Positions 1 to 9,339 of a stretch of DNA of 64,000 bases are shown here, one piece after another; positions within the stretch are counted from its first letter, which is position 1; each line of letters begins with the position of its first letter. Both the position numbers and the translations under genes were made by a program. The stretch covers positions 1,488,001 through 1,552,000 of the forward strand of contig NC_037316.1 in assembly GCF_000143535.2 (NCBI RefSeq), written 5' to 3'. Under the pieces are notes generated by a model, which ran no database searches, was not told where the DNA came from, and was given only the letters and a program-made list of their open reading frames with translations. The DNA comes from Botrytis cinerea B05.10. Its lineage: Eukaryota; Ascomycota; Leotiomycetes; Helotiales; Sclerotiniaceae.

Positions 1-670
1 GGCAGTGATAAACGTACCGATAGGGGCAATAACATTAGCATGAATGTTGTACTTCGCACCTTCCTTCGCCAAAGTTTCGGTAAATCCGACCATAGCCAAC
101 TTAGCGGCTGAGTAGTTCGTCTGACCGAAGCTTCCAAACAGACCTGCCGCACTAGCAGTATTGATCACTCTTCCATACTTTTGTTTTCTGAAATGTGGCC
201 ATGCTGCTCTCGCGCATTTGTATGATCCCTTTACATGAACGTCGATGATCAAATCCCAATCTTTATCTTGCATGTTCTTGAATGAAATATCACGAAGGAT
301 ACCGGCATTGTTGAGTAAGACATCAATGCGGCCGTAGGTTTTAATGGCAGTTTCGATGATTTTATCGCCTTCTGTGACGCTGTCGTAATTGGCAACAGCC
401 TTTCCTCCTGCGGCTATAATTTCGTTGACTACGACATCTGCGGCCTGATGATGACGATGTTAGTTATGTCCAGGAATGCAAGATGGCTATTTGATAGTTG
501 GAAAGAATCCATACCTTTGTAGAATTACCCTCGCCCTTGAACGATCCTCCAAGATCATTCACAACTACACTTGCACCTCTTGAACCGAAGAAAAGAGCAT
601 ATGCCTTTCCCAATCCGCCGCCGGCTCCCGTTACAACAACAACTTGGCCATCATAGCGTAGCTCCGACAT
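1..670 (-). CDS. fox2: Peroxisomal multifunctional beta-oxidation enzyme (Fox2 type), N-terminal part, truncated by window edge
   Basis: The first short-chain dehydrogenase domain of the peroxisomal hydratase/3-hydroxyacyl-CoA dehydrogenase is visible. The family performs the second and third steps of peroxisomal fatty-acid beta-oxidation. Exon 1 is 670-515 and exon 2 runs from 444 past the window edge. The intron 514-445 (70 bp) has GTATGG..CAG ends, and splicing keeps the frame (52 codons, then 148 codons). Seen in the protein: the NAD-binding TGAGGGLG motif at residues 15-22, [10 protein letters not shown], and the catalytic YSAAK motif after TNY. The second dehydrogenase domain, hydratase domain and peroxisomal signal lie outside the window. 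The ATG at 670 is chosen because it opens the conserved start [17 protein letters not shown]. Domain order and identity are clear. The symbol follows the yeast name. Confidence 0.9.
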
Positions 671-1117
671 TGTGATTGTGATTGTGATTGTATGTTATCT
701 GTGATCCTCAATTGTTCGAGTGTGTATTAAGTGAGTTGGCGATATAGATAGGTGAGAAAGAGGGGGAGACTGAAGAATAAGATGAATAAGAGAACGGTTT
801 GAAATGGGGATGTTATATGTAATTGATGCTGAAGTACAGTAGAAGATGGCTCGGTCGCTTTATTTAGATCCCGTCTGGATACCTCGGTTGTTCTGAAAAA
901 ATGGGCGGAAATTGACCTTTTGGGGCCCGTCTTGATATCACTTGTTTATTGGATTATAAATTCAATTCATAATATATATTGGAATTAAAAGATACCAACT
1001 GAGTATTTGAGCCTTCTTTATACCGAAAATGGGACCTTCCGTTATTTAATATCATAATGAAAAGAGATTCGAGCTGTTATGGCTCTTTCAAAGGGCAGAG
1101 CTCGGTTCAAACTTACA
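671..1117. promoter_or_regulatory. Upstream region of the fox2-type gene
   Basis: This is the divergent upstream region of the beta-oxidation gene. It begins with a short TGTGAT tandem repeat (671-690) directly before the start codon, which would lie in the leader of the minus-strand mRNA. The remainder is AT-rich with several ATATAT/TTATAAAT stretches near 950-990. I see no further gene. No specific regulator site is claimed. Confidence 0.35.
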
Positions 1118-1331
1118 CTTGAAGCTCTGTTCCCATGACTCCACATTTCTGGGGTATTCAACGGCAGCAGCTGCACGCGGTGTGATGATGAATCTTTTTA
1201 TTTATTTTTCACATGCGAATCTTCACTGAAACCGATCTTCCTGTTTCTGACTAGGAGATCTTACCTTATTAGTAAGCACTTGTTTAGAAATCGCCTAGTG
1301 AGTAAATGAAACTTGCTCACGTGAAGATTTA
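1118..1331 (+). repeat. Direct repeat, copy A (left flank of helicase remnant)
   Basis: Shares ordered blocks with 4885-5044 in the same orientation: CTTGAAGCTCTGTTC at 1118, then AATCTTT plus TTTTTCACATGCGAATCTT near 1191-1222, then ATCTTACCTTATTA near 1258, then TAAATGAAACTT near 1303. The blocks are separated by diverged sequence of differing length, so the two copies are old. The right end overlaps the last codons of the helicase remnant. Confidence 0.7.
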
Positions 1332-3797
1332 TGAATTAACAAGGCTAGGTAGTTTTGAGTACTCGGTTGGTCGCTTTCGACCGCTTCATTGATCATAGTC
1401 ATTGGGTTCGTAGAGTCTCCTTGTATCTTCAATTCCTCCTTCTCCGCATCTGTGAGAGGAAAGTCTCCAATTTTGGCACTTGCACCGAACTTCTTGATGA
1501 GTCTCAACCTCTCTCTTTGCCTCTTTTCCGTCATCTGCTCAGCATCTCGTAGCCCTGCTGCGGCTGTTCCCGCCTCACTCCATGGCTTTGGTATGGTGCA
1601 TCGACTTTCAAACTTCTTGAAAAATCTCAGTCTCTTCTTCTCCCTCTTTTACAAAGTTGATTCGTCCATTTTTCTGTACAACCACAAGTGCCACAGATGG
1701 GAGAATGTATACGCATGCGGAAAATTGGAGGTTGTGACGTTTGGGTAAACGAGCCTACCCCTTCATCGAGAAAATGCGAAAATGTTTCTTCTCTTTCAGG
1801 ATACTACACCCCCACCAACACTTCGAGCATCTCAAGAATTGTATTGAATTAGTTTTCATTCCATCAAAAGCAAGTCGAAAAAGATATTTTTCAATCTCTA
1901 TCCATTTCTTTGACCATGAGTAGAGATCATTTGGCCTACACTCAATTCTTCAATTCCATCCATCTCATCGAACAACTGCTTTAGTCGTTTAGATTTTTCA
2001 TTATCATTCTCTTCGAGCATCTCTTTTGGAAGTCGCAACTGACTCCTGCAACTTTATATGTCGTAATGAGGATCATGTGAGTGGTTCCACTTTCGTTGAA
2101 TTGCTTAACCAATTCCGCTCGTTGGATATTGTTCATTTCTGCATGTAAGGAGTATGGATTGACTTTAATGAACTTCAATACCACTTTGACGAAGACTTGC
2201 TCCCACGGATTCTCTGTCCAAATAACGAACTTTGAACCACCAGTTACCACCAGATCTAAGATAACTTGATATAAGAGCTTTAGCTTCGGAGATTGCTGTG
2301 ACAACACATCTAGCAACTGAGTGCCATCCTTTGTATCTGGCTGGAAACTAAGATCTGCACACATTTCTTCGTGGACTTTCCTCAGAAAGAATCTGAGGGT
2401 TCAGTTGGTTCGAATCTAGGCTAGCAAACGAACGCCGGGTTACACTCTGGATCAGGCTGCGAAACTTTCTCCCATCCATGATCATGATACCATTTTCATT
2501 CTCATACACCAATGCTTTCTTGTTTTCGGCCAGAATAACCCCCATCACATTGACCTCCTTCTCGTCAATATCCAGATCGATGATGCTGGTTTTAACCGGT
2601 GAAATTGCAGAACCGATTGAGACTCCATCGATAATTGTACCGAAACCCCGCTTGAGGGGGAATACGTCATGGATCTTACCCAGCCACTCCCCACGTTTGA
2701 CTTGATCTTTATCGGGAAGCGTGTTGAGGTATCGATGGACAGCGAAACTGTTTGCCATCAATACGGCAAAGGGGTGGCCGTCCTCGAGGCGAAAAGGATT
2801 GGTCTTTCGGTCGCATCCCATATCCTCCCAAAGTCTATCTGGCCGGAAGAGGGATAGTATGGCTGCCAAATCAATATGCCGATTCATGACAGGTGTGCCA
2901 GTCAACAACAGAAAGTTTAGGGGGCTAAGTTGCTGAGAACCCCATATGTCCCAGTTTTCTCATCCTTGATGGTATGAGCCTCATGGACAATGACCGTGCC
3001 AAAGACTTCTCGAAGATCGGATTTATTCTAGCCTTTGTGCTTTGTCCTCAGTCATTCGAATTTGTTAACAAAAACATGATAACCAGGGCTTTTCAAACTA
3101 CTGAGGCTTTCCTTGCTCGATATTCGTGTTTTCTCTCCCGCGCAGTACAAGTGTGCTTGAAACTTTTCGGACAAAAGGGTTTCCACCATTCTTTTCCAAA
3201 AGTTAAGAACTGCAATAGGGCCGATTACCAGGCTAAGTTTTGGTTGCCCAACGCTATTATTGCCCTTCTCTCTCTCATTTTTATGTGACATATGACGCCG
3301 CATGCCTGTAAAGTCTTTCCAAGACCCATATCATCCCAAAGAATGCATCCTCCTATTCTGACTGATCCTTTTACCACCCAAGATATATCAGATGGTTGCC
3401 AAAACCTCAAATTTATATTTGGGCCAAGCCCCTCAATCCACGGATTTTCACTGTCACGATTATCGAGTTGTGGACATGCTTCCACCAACGTTGGTGCTTT
3501 GTTTGCGTACTCGCTGAAGGATTCTTTCTGCTGGGCCATTCGATTCTATTCGAATGGAGTTACAAGTACCAAAGCAGCTGCAATTGTCGTGCTCATGTCG
3601 TTGCTGGTGTTCCCCGCAACGCTCTCTACAAGTCCAGCTGGCTGTAGACTTCTGGCGGCGTGCCGAAGCAGATCCTTAACCTCTTGTTCTGATCTCATTG
3701 TTGCGTTGATTTCAGAGTGCTTGATGTTGTGGACGATGTTTCTAGAAATGGAGCGTTGGTTGTCTACCCAGGTACTTATCATGGTTGTGGCAACCAA
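1295..3797 (-). pseudogene. Decayed SNF2-family (DEAD/DEAH) ATPase/helicase gene
   Basis: Read on the minus strand, consecutive pieces of an SNF2-type ATPase appear in the right order but in changing frames. 3797-3225 has the start of the ATPase with DMGLGKT (motif I), interrupted by a TAG codon near 3551. 3303-3052 continues in another frame. About 3010-2915 has VIVHEAHTIKDE, a motif II whose usual first acidic residue is His, followed by a stop. 2908-2348 has LLTGTPVMNR (motif III). 2364-1981 has the C-terminal helicase lobe with ITTYKVAGVSCDFQ. About 1655-1295 is a Lys/Arg-rich tail. At least three frameshifts or stops that no plausible short intron removes make it non-functional. SNF2 proteins remodel chromatin or act in repair; which subfamily this came from I cannot say. 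It is bracketed by diverged direct repeats. Confidence 0.75.
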
Positions 3798-4446
3798 AAG
3801 TTTCCCTGCACAGCAACAGATTCACTTTTACAATCACCAACTATCAACAATTCACGCAACTGCAAATTGGCCTACAAATTCATCTATAATAGTACGTGTA
3901 TTCACTATGTATCTTAGAACGGATAAGATTCACCAAAATGAGTGAAACTACTTTTTTATTATTTAAATAGCAGCTTGAGAACGTTCCCTCAACTAGCAGT
4001 GGACTTAACTTCTTTATTCACTATTGAATACAAAATGATATTACAATAATTCTAGAAGTTTGCCAATTTTTTCCATTCACTGTCAGGTGCAAATTGATAG
4101 TATGATGTTATAATTGGGATGTACTAGCTTTCACAATGCACTATTCGCTGTTGGTGAATGAGTGAAGAATAGTATAGGAAGTATCTAGCTACGTTCCTAT
4201 TATACCAGAACTGTCTATTCGGCGTTGAACTCATGTATAGAATAGGTAGGATTGAGAGTGTACTAGCTTTATCTGATTACTATTGGAGTAGATGTGAACA
4301 GTTTAGGAAATATTTCTCTATCTCCTTGAGATGGAGAAGCGTTTCCTCGAATTCTTAGAGAGGTGCGAAGGTGAGTTCTGATGTTGAAACATATGTGTAA
4401 GTATCTCACTTTCTTCAAACAAGACCGTGATGGACAGGAGTTGACT
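3798..4446. other. AT-rich, gene-free spacer between helicase remnant and tandem array
   Basis: AT-rich spacer without a credible ORF. It contains scattered copies of GTACTAGCTTT (near 4121 and 4259) that resemble the core of the tandem array further right, suggesting that the array once extended further or was fragmented. A block at 4309-4356 recurs in diverged form at 4791-4840. Confidence 0.4.
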
Positions 4447-4760
4447 TAAAGTGTGCTAACTTTTCGCTTCTCCTATGCCATCTAATAATACATGTGTACT
4501 AACTTTTCCCTTTCTCCTACTCCATCTACTATCTCTAATAATAAGTGCGTACCAACTTTTTCTTTCTCTTATTCGACTGAAGTGTATACTGACTTTTCGT
4601 TTATCTTACTCTCTCTGCATTAATACGTATGTACTAACTTTTCCTTTCCCTTAACACCTCTAATGTGTATGTAATAGCTTTTCCCTTCTCCTATCCTTTA
4701 TTAGTGTACCTTCGTTCGCCTAATAAGTATACTAACTTTCCAATTTCTAATCCCTCCTTG
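4447..4760 (+). repeat. Degenerate tandem repeat, about 8 units of 25-52 bp, core TACTAACTTTTCC
   Basis: Units begin near 4447, 4491, 4543, 4580, 4624, 4662, 4701 and 4724. Each carries GTGTACTAACTTTT or a close variant, followed by a pyrimidine-rich stretch (CCTTTCTCCTA type) and an AT-rich spacer. Unit length varies and sequence has drifted. The core matches the TACTAAC branch-point consensus used by introns in this window (for example 56470-56487). Function unknown. Confidence 0.75.
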
Positions 4761-4884
4761 AAAATATACCAACCATTAACGATCAGTAAAAATTTCTCTA
4801 TCTCCTCTTTGATTTAGAGAAATTTCCCCGAAATCTTTGTGAATAATGGGGATCTGAAAATTTAGTACACTACGCATACTTATG

Positions 4885-5044
4885 CTTGAAGCTCTGTTCT
4901 CACGACTTTATATGAGTATCCTATAGCAATTAATCTTTATATTTTTATTTTTCACATGCGAATCTTAACTAAACACAAAATTTCTCTCTTTGATAGGTAA
5001 ATCTTACCTTATTAAGACTTAAATGAAACTTGGAAGATTGATTA
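4885..5044 (+). repeat. Direct repeat, copy B (right flank)
   Basis: Second copy of the block series found at 1118-1331, same order and orientation: CTTGAAGCTCTGTTC at 4885, AATCTTT and TTTTTCACATGCGAATCTT near 4932-4966, ATCTTACCTTATTA near 5000, TAAATGAAACTTG near 5020. It ends about 270 bp before the start codon of the downstream kinase gene, so it may now form part of that gene's promoter. Confidence 0.7.
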
Positions 5045-5312
5045 ATTAAGACATCGTTCCTTTTTCTATTTTCACATGTTAAATAACCAGAAATCACTTC
5101 GGTACCAATATTTCCGACGGGTTTCCCATCAACCACCACCACCAGCGGCGCGGGAGTGGGGAAGGAAGGAAGCAAGGAAACTACCCTACACTGTCACGAC
5201 TGCCACACTGTTCACCCCACCTACTCACTCCGTGCACAAACCACCATGTTCCCCTCACATACATTTCCCCCTCCTCAATCATCAACCTCCCCCCTCTACC
5301 AGCACTCTCAAC

Positions 5313-6388
5313 ATGACTTCCACCTCCAACGCGATCCCTCAAGCCGCCATAATCGACGATAAAACCCCTCACATCCTCCCATTCATTCTACATTACCTAT
5401 CGCTACACCAGAAAACCCATCCCACGCGTCCCTTCATCATCGGTCTCAATGGAATCCAAGGAGCCGGAAAAACGACCCTCGTGAACACGCTCTACGAAAT
5501 CCTGACTCGAGATCACGGTCTCGAAACTCTGGTATTGAGTATCGACGATTTATATTTAACTCGAGCGGATCAAGAGAAACTAGCTAGGGAAAACGAAGGA
5601 AATAAACTCGTGCAGTATAGAGGAGAACCCGGTATATATCTATCTATCTCTGATATCCAATTCACTGCACCTCCCACATCCCCTCCACTTCCCCCAATTC
5701 CCCAACCAGCACACCCACCCACAAACCAGCTAACCACCCCCCACCCCACCCAGGAACCCACGACATCCCACTCGCGCGCAGCCTCTTCACCTCCCTCCTG
5801 CAATCCCCTCCGCTCCCCACCCCCATCCCCTCGTACGACAAATCCCTGCACTCCGGACTCGGCGACCGCTCTCCGCATTCCCGCATCGTGAACGATACCT
5901 CTCAACACCAGCGACCTATCCAAATCATCCTCTTCGAAGGCTGGTGCGTTGGATTCCGTTCCCTGCCGCCCACCAGCGTATCTCTCCTTCACAAAAACAG
6001 TCTCGCTCTCCCCTCCTCCTCCTCCCCCACCACACTCCGCGATCATCCACTCTCCTCCCTCCTATTCATCAATCAGAAATTAAAAGACTATGACATCATC
6101 ACCGACACCTTTGACATATTCATCCACATCGATGCGCTAGACACGCAATACGTATACGAATGGCGTCAAGAGCAAGAACAAGCATTGCGACGAGAAAAAG
6201 GAACGGGAATGACAGATGAACAAGTCAAAACATTCGTCGATGGATATTATCCCGCGTATGAGTTATATCTAGACGGAGTGCGACGGGGGATTTTCAGAGG
6301 CGGCAAACTGGGCGAAGATTGGGAAGGGAGACAGTTGAGATTGGTCGTGGGGAAAGACAGACGAGTGGTACAAGTGGAAAAGGTTTGA
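5313..6388 (+). CDS. P-loop kinase, D-glycerate 3-kinase / Tda10-like
   Basis: Predicted 317-aa ATP-dependent kinase of the uridine kinase/phosphoribulokinase-like P-loop fold, resembling yeast Tda10 and plant glycerate kinase. Exon 1 is 5313-5631; intron 5632-5753 (122 bp, very C-rich, GTATAT..CAG); exon 2 is 5754-6388. Splicing restores the conserved YRGEPGTHD block, which strongly supports the intron. Seen: Walker A GIQGAGKT at residues 47-54, LSIDDLY (acidic substrate/Mg region), and IILFEGWCVGF. The C-terminal part includes FVDGYYPAYELYLDG. The ATG at 5313 is chosen because it is the last in-frame ATG before the P-loop; an open frame continues upstream but looks like leader. The likely reaction is phosphorylation of glycerate or a similar small metabolite in the cytosol; the substrate is inferred from the family only. 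It stands alone, with convergent ECM11-type gene downstream. Confidence 0.87.
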
Positions 6389-7141
6389 ATTGGTGAAATG
6401 TGATGTTCATTTTTTGAGGTAGGCTTTGAGGGTTCTCATGACTCGTAGAATAGATAGACTCCTGTGAAATTATAACTCGCCCCAACTGGTCACCCATAAG
6501 AGGTCCTGAAAATATTAGAATCGGAAATTAATGCTAGACATGAGCCCATGATAAAAGTTAGAAGGCTATCATCCGACAAATTATGATATCAAGGACATAT
6601 TTACCAACTATGTTGATTAGTACATCAGTATATCAAAATCTCTAATTTAAAGTTAAACTCGTGACATCATCTGGTCTCCAGATCTAAAGGGGTTCACCAT
6701 CAACACTCTCGCTTGGCTACGGATGTAGTCTTAGAACGATTTAAATTCCAGTCAAAATTAAGCATTGCCTCATCATCTCCGCAAGTACATAAAAGTGTAA
6801 CACATTGCATGTTAACATTTCCATTAATCAAAAAGAAGCAAATGGGTATCTCATAATAGCTAGCATAGAACTCCCTGCCAAATGCAAACAAAGTACAAGA
6901 CTCATCTAGTCGTTCCTTTTCTTTCCATTCCATTCCGTTCCCAGACCACAAAATCCAGCGCGTTTATATCCATGCCAAATGTCCCGTCGCATATTAAGAT
7001 GACCTGTTAGCTATGTATAAGCAACATATTGCCTATGTACCCTTGCGTTTTCCAGACAAGAATAATGTGCGCTCCATATACCCCGGATTTTGTCCACAAA
7101 TCATTAGCGGCACAACTAGCCATCATAACAAACCCATTCAT
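6389..7141. other. Intergenic region between convergent genes
   Basis: 753 bp between the 3' ends of the P-loop kinase (+) and the ECM11-domain gene (-). Both 3' UTRs should lie here. AT-rich, with no ORF that resembles a protein and no notable repeat. Confidence 0.5.
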
Positions 7142-8704
7142 TCATACATTATTCCCTTCAATAACTCCCTTAGCACCCCTCTTCATACGTTCCATGTCTT
7201 GATTGTAAGTCCTCAAACATCCCCTGACATCCTTTTCTCTTTGCTCAATTTCCTCCTCGAACTTTGCAACCATAGCTCTTTTTTCTTTCCTAGCTTTCTT
7301 CAATGCTTCTAAAGTACTCGAAAACCTTGATAAAAACCAATCGCCTGCTTCTTCCCAATCGTCTTTGGACAAACCACCAAAGAATTCGGCCATAGCTTCG
7401 CGCTGCCTTTCCATCTCTTCTTGATTGCTTGGTCGATGTTGTTCAACAAGGTGGCTGACACGTTCATTGATAGGGCGATCTGAAAGTGACAGGTCTGGTT
7501 CGCTGGGCTGCTGGCTAGGAGTCGGAGGGCCTTCAAAAGATTCATTTCTAAGTTGTTCATAATCCATGTTTCTCAAAGCGGCATCATCATAATCAAGTGG
7601 GATATCAGCACGCTTCAAATGACCAATATGATGTTGCGAGTTTCCTACATGAAAATTCGGTCGAGATTGAAGGGCTGGCTGTTCTTCCATCTGGGTACTA
7701 TCTTCAAAATACTGCTCACCTTCAGAAGATCCATCAGACTGACCCTGCTGCGTATCTTGAGGTGGTGGTGGAAGATGATACTGCATATTTGTGGGAAGTA
7801 TAGCATTTTCCAGAACTTCAACTTGAGCTTTTCCACCTTTGGGCTTTGGCGAAAATACCCCTTCGTCAAGACCTCTTTTTCGAGAACCCGCAATTGTTTG
7901 CAATCCATTCCTAGGACGATTTGTAATGGCGTGGTTGAAACGATCAAACGTCTTTGGTTTGCTTGGGCTGTTATGTTGCGGTTTTTGAGGTTGTTGGGAT
8001 ATTTCTGATTGAATGGCAGGTTTGGGGGTCTGACTTTGCTTGTAAATGGGGGCTCCAAGAGCTTGCGTCTGTGGTCCTTGACCATTGGGCTGATGAAATG
8101 TCTTGCGCATTTGAAGGGGTGCTCGTGCATCTTCAATGTATTCTTGCTCAAATACGGACTCCTCTGGTGAATCCCTATCGTAGCCATTCTCATGTGGAAC
8201 GCGAAAGTTATCTCGTTCTAGCTCCTGCTGTTGTCCTCTGTGATATCCGCCATCAAATTCGCGATTGCCACCAGTAGGCACTGCTACCATGACCTGCCCA
8301 CCTCTGAAGTTTTCCTGGCTCACAGTTTCATCAAAGGTGCTGTTTACTGTAGAGTCCTCGAAATTCTCGGCATTTTCTTGCTCTTCCTCTGGTTCGTATT
8401 CTGTCTGCATTTGGTTTGTTCCAGGTACTGAATTTCTGAGCGGAGGTTCAGCTGGCTGTTCATAGACGGGTTCCTGATTGTGAGCTCGATTCATATTGGC
8501 AGATACATCTCGTTGCTTCTTGGGAAGTATTCTCAGCTTCTGTGCCATGGCTTGACGATCTGTACGTTGGTGAAGTGGCTGAGGGGATGGCGATGGTGGG
8601 AGTGGCGGATTAGATTCTTGCTGGAGAAAGCCACTAAGGCGAGGATTGCCGGCCATGTTATAGACGTTATTAAAGAAATTGTTAAAAGGAAAGTTTAATG
8701 GCAT
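7142..8704 (-). CDS. ECM11-domain protein (synaptonemal-complex/meiosis type)
   Basis: A 520-aa single-exon protein. The last ~95 residues (about 427-520) match the extracellular mutant protein 11 (ECM11) domain in style: LSKDDWEEAGDWFL followed by a charged coiled coil (LEALKKARKEKRAMVAKFEEEIEQ). In yeast, Ecm11 is a SUMO-modified component of the synaptonemal complex; whether the filamentous-fungal protein has that role is inference. The first ~420 residues are Gln/Pro/Ser/Glu-rich and probably disordered. The open frame extends 33 codons upstream to 8803 but begins with TTG, so the first ATG (8704) is used; a further ATG at 8656 (MAGNPRLSGFLQQ) is an equally good start. No intron is evident. 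Convergent with the P-loop kinase and tail-to-head with the acyl-CoA synthetase. Confidence 0.75.
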   Translation of the reverse strand: MPLNFPFNNFFNNVYNMAGNPRLSGFLQQESNPPLPPSPSPQPLHQRTDRQAMAQKLRILPKKQRDVSANMNRAHNQEPVYEQPAEPPLRNSVPGTNQMQTEYEPEEEQENAENFEDSTVNSTFDETVSQENFRGGQVMVAVPTGGNREFDGGYHRGQQQELERDNFRVPHENGYDRDSPEESVFEQEYIEDARAPLQMRKTFHQPNGQGPQTQALGAPIYKQSQTPKPAIQSEISQQPQKPQHNSPSKPKTFDRFNHAITNRPRNGLQTIAGSRKRGLDEGVFSPKPKGGKAQVEVLENAILPTNMQYHLPPPPQDTQQGQSDGSSEGEQYFEDSTQMEEQPALQSRPNFHVGNSQHHIGHLKRADIPLDYDDAALRNMDYEQLRNESFEGPPTPSQQPSEPDLSLSDRPINERVSHLVEQHRPSNQEEMERQREAMAEFFGGLSKDDWEEAGDWFLSRFSSTLEALKKARKEKRAMVAKFEEEIEQREKDVRGCLRTYNQDMERMKRGAKGVIEGNNV

Positions 8705-9339
8705 GTGCGGAATTAATGAGCTTGGAGTCGGCGACGTGGGATGTTCAAATTGTGAGATTAAAAATGCGCAACTTGTAAATAGAAAGATTATATACGGTCG
8801 CAAATTAGTTCATTTCATCAATTTAGTGTAATAATTGATTTGATCAAGATCAGAAGCTTGCACAACGTAAATAGATAGACTTCGATCCTCTTCAGATCAT
8901 CCACTAAGGCTGGGGTTGTCGAAAACGGCGATTTAGGTGTGAAAAAGGTTGTTGAGTCGCGATTTCATTTCACAAAATGAGGTTGAACGCGAGTCGCGAC
9001 TTCCACGGTGGGTGATCCCGTGACCTTTATGATCTGAGTGTCTTACAGTATCAACACACCCTGCTTCGAAAGCCATTCTTGAAAGCTATTTTTGAAATCA
9101 CATCACGCAGGAGAAACATTCACGCATCAAAGTGATCAATATATTGGGTGTAATTAAATAAGTTACTTTCATAAGAAATCTAAACTAAAATAAGCAAAGC
9201 CTGCCTATACTACCAACACTGCCAGACTATCATACAAATGCTAACCACCAGAACGAACCACTCCGAAAGTTAGAAATCACAAAATCTTCATGACCTACGT
9301 ATTCTTCGTAAACCATTACCAAGTTGTCTTGAAAAGCAA
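8705..9339. promoter_or_regulatory. Upstream region of ECM11-type gene / downstream of acyl-CoA synthetase
   Basis: Both flanking genes are on the minus strand, so this holds the ECM11-type promoter and leader and the acyl-CoA synthetase 3' end. A pair of GCGATT/GAGTCGCGA-like words occurs at 8926-9000 (GGCGATTT, GTCGCGATTTC, GAGTCGCGACTTCC), including the palindrome GTCGCGAC at 8993-9000. This resembles the MluI-box core (ACGCG/CGCGA) only loosely. No gene seen. Confidence 0.35.

Noticed and set aside
2405..2420. GGTTCGAATC as a tRNA B-box
   Set aside because: It lies in the helicase remnant reading frame and no A-box or acceptor stem is found upstream.
5570..6046. Minus-strand Gly-rich frames across the P-loop kinase gene
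   Set aside because: Shadow of C-rich coding and intron sequence; the plus strand has a P-loop and an intron restoring a conserved block.
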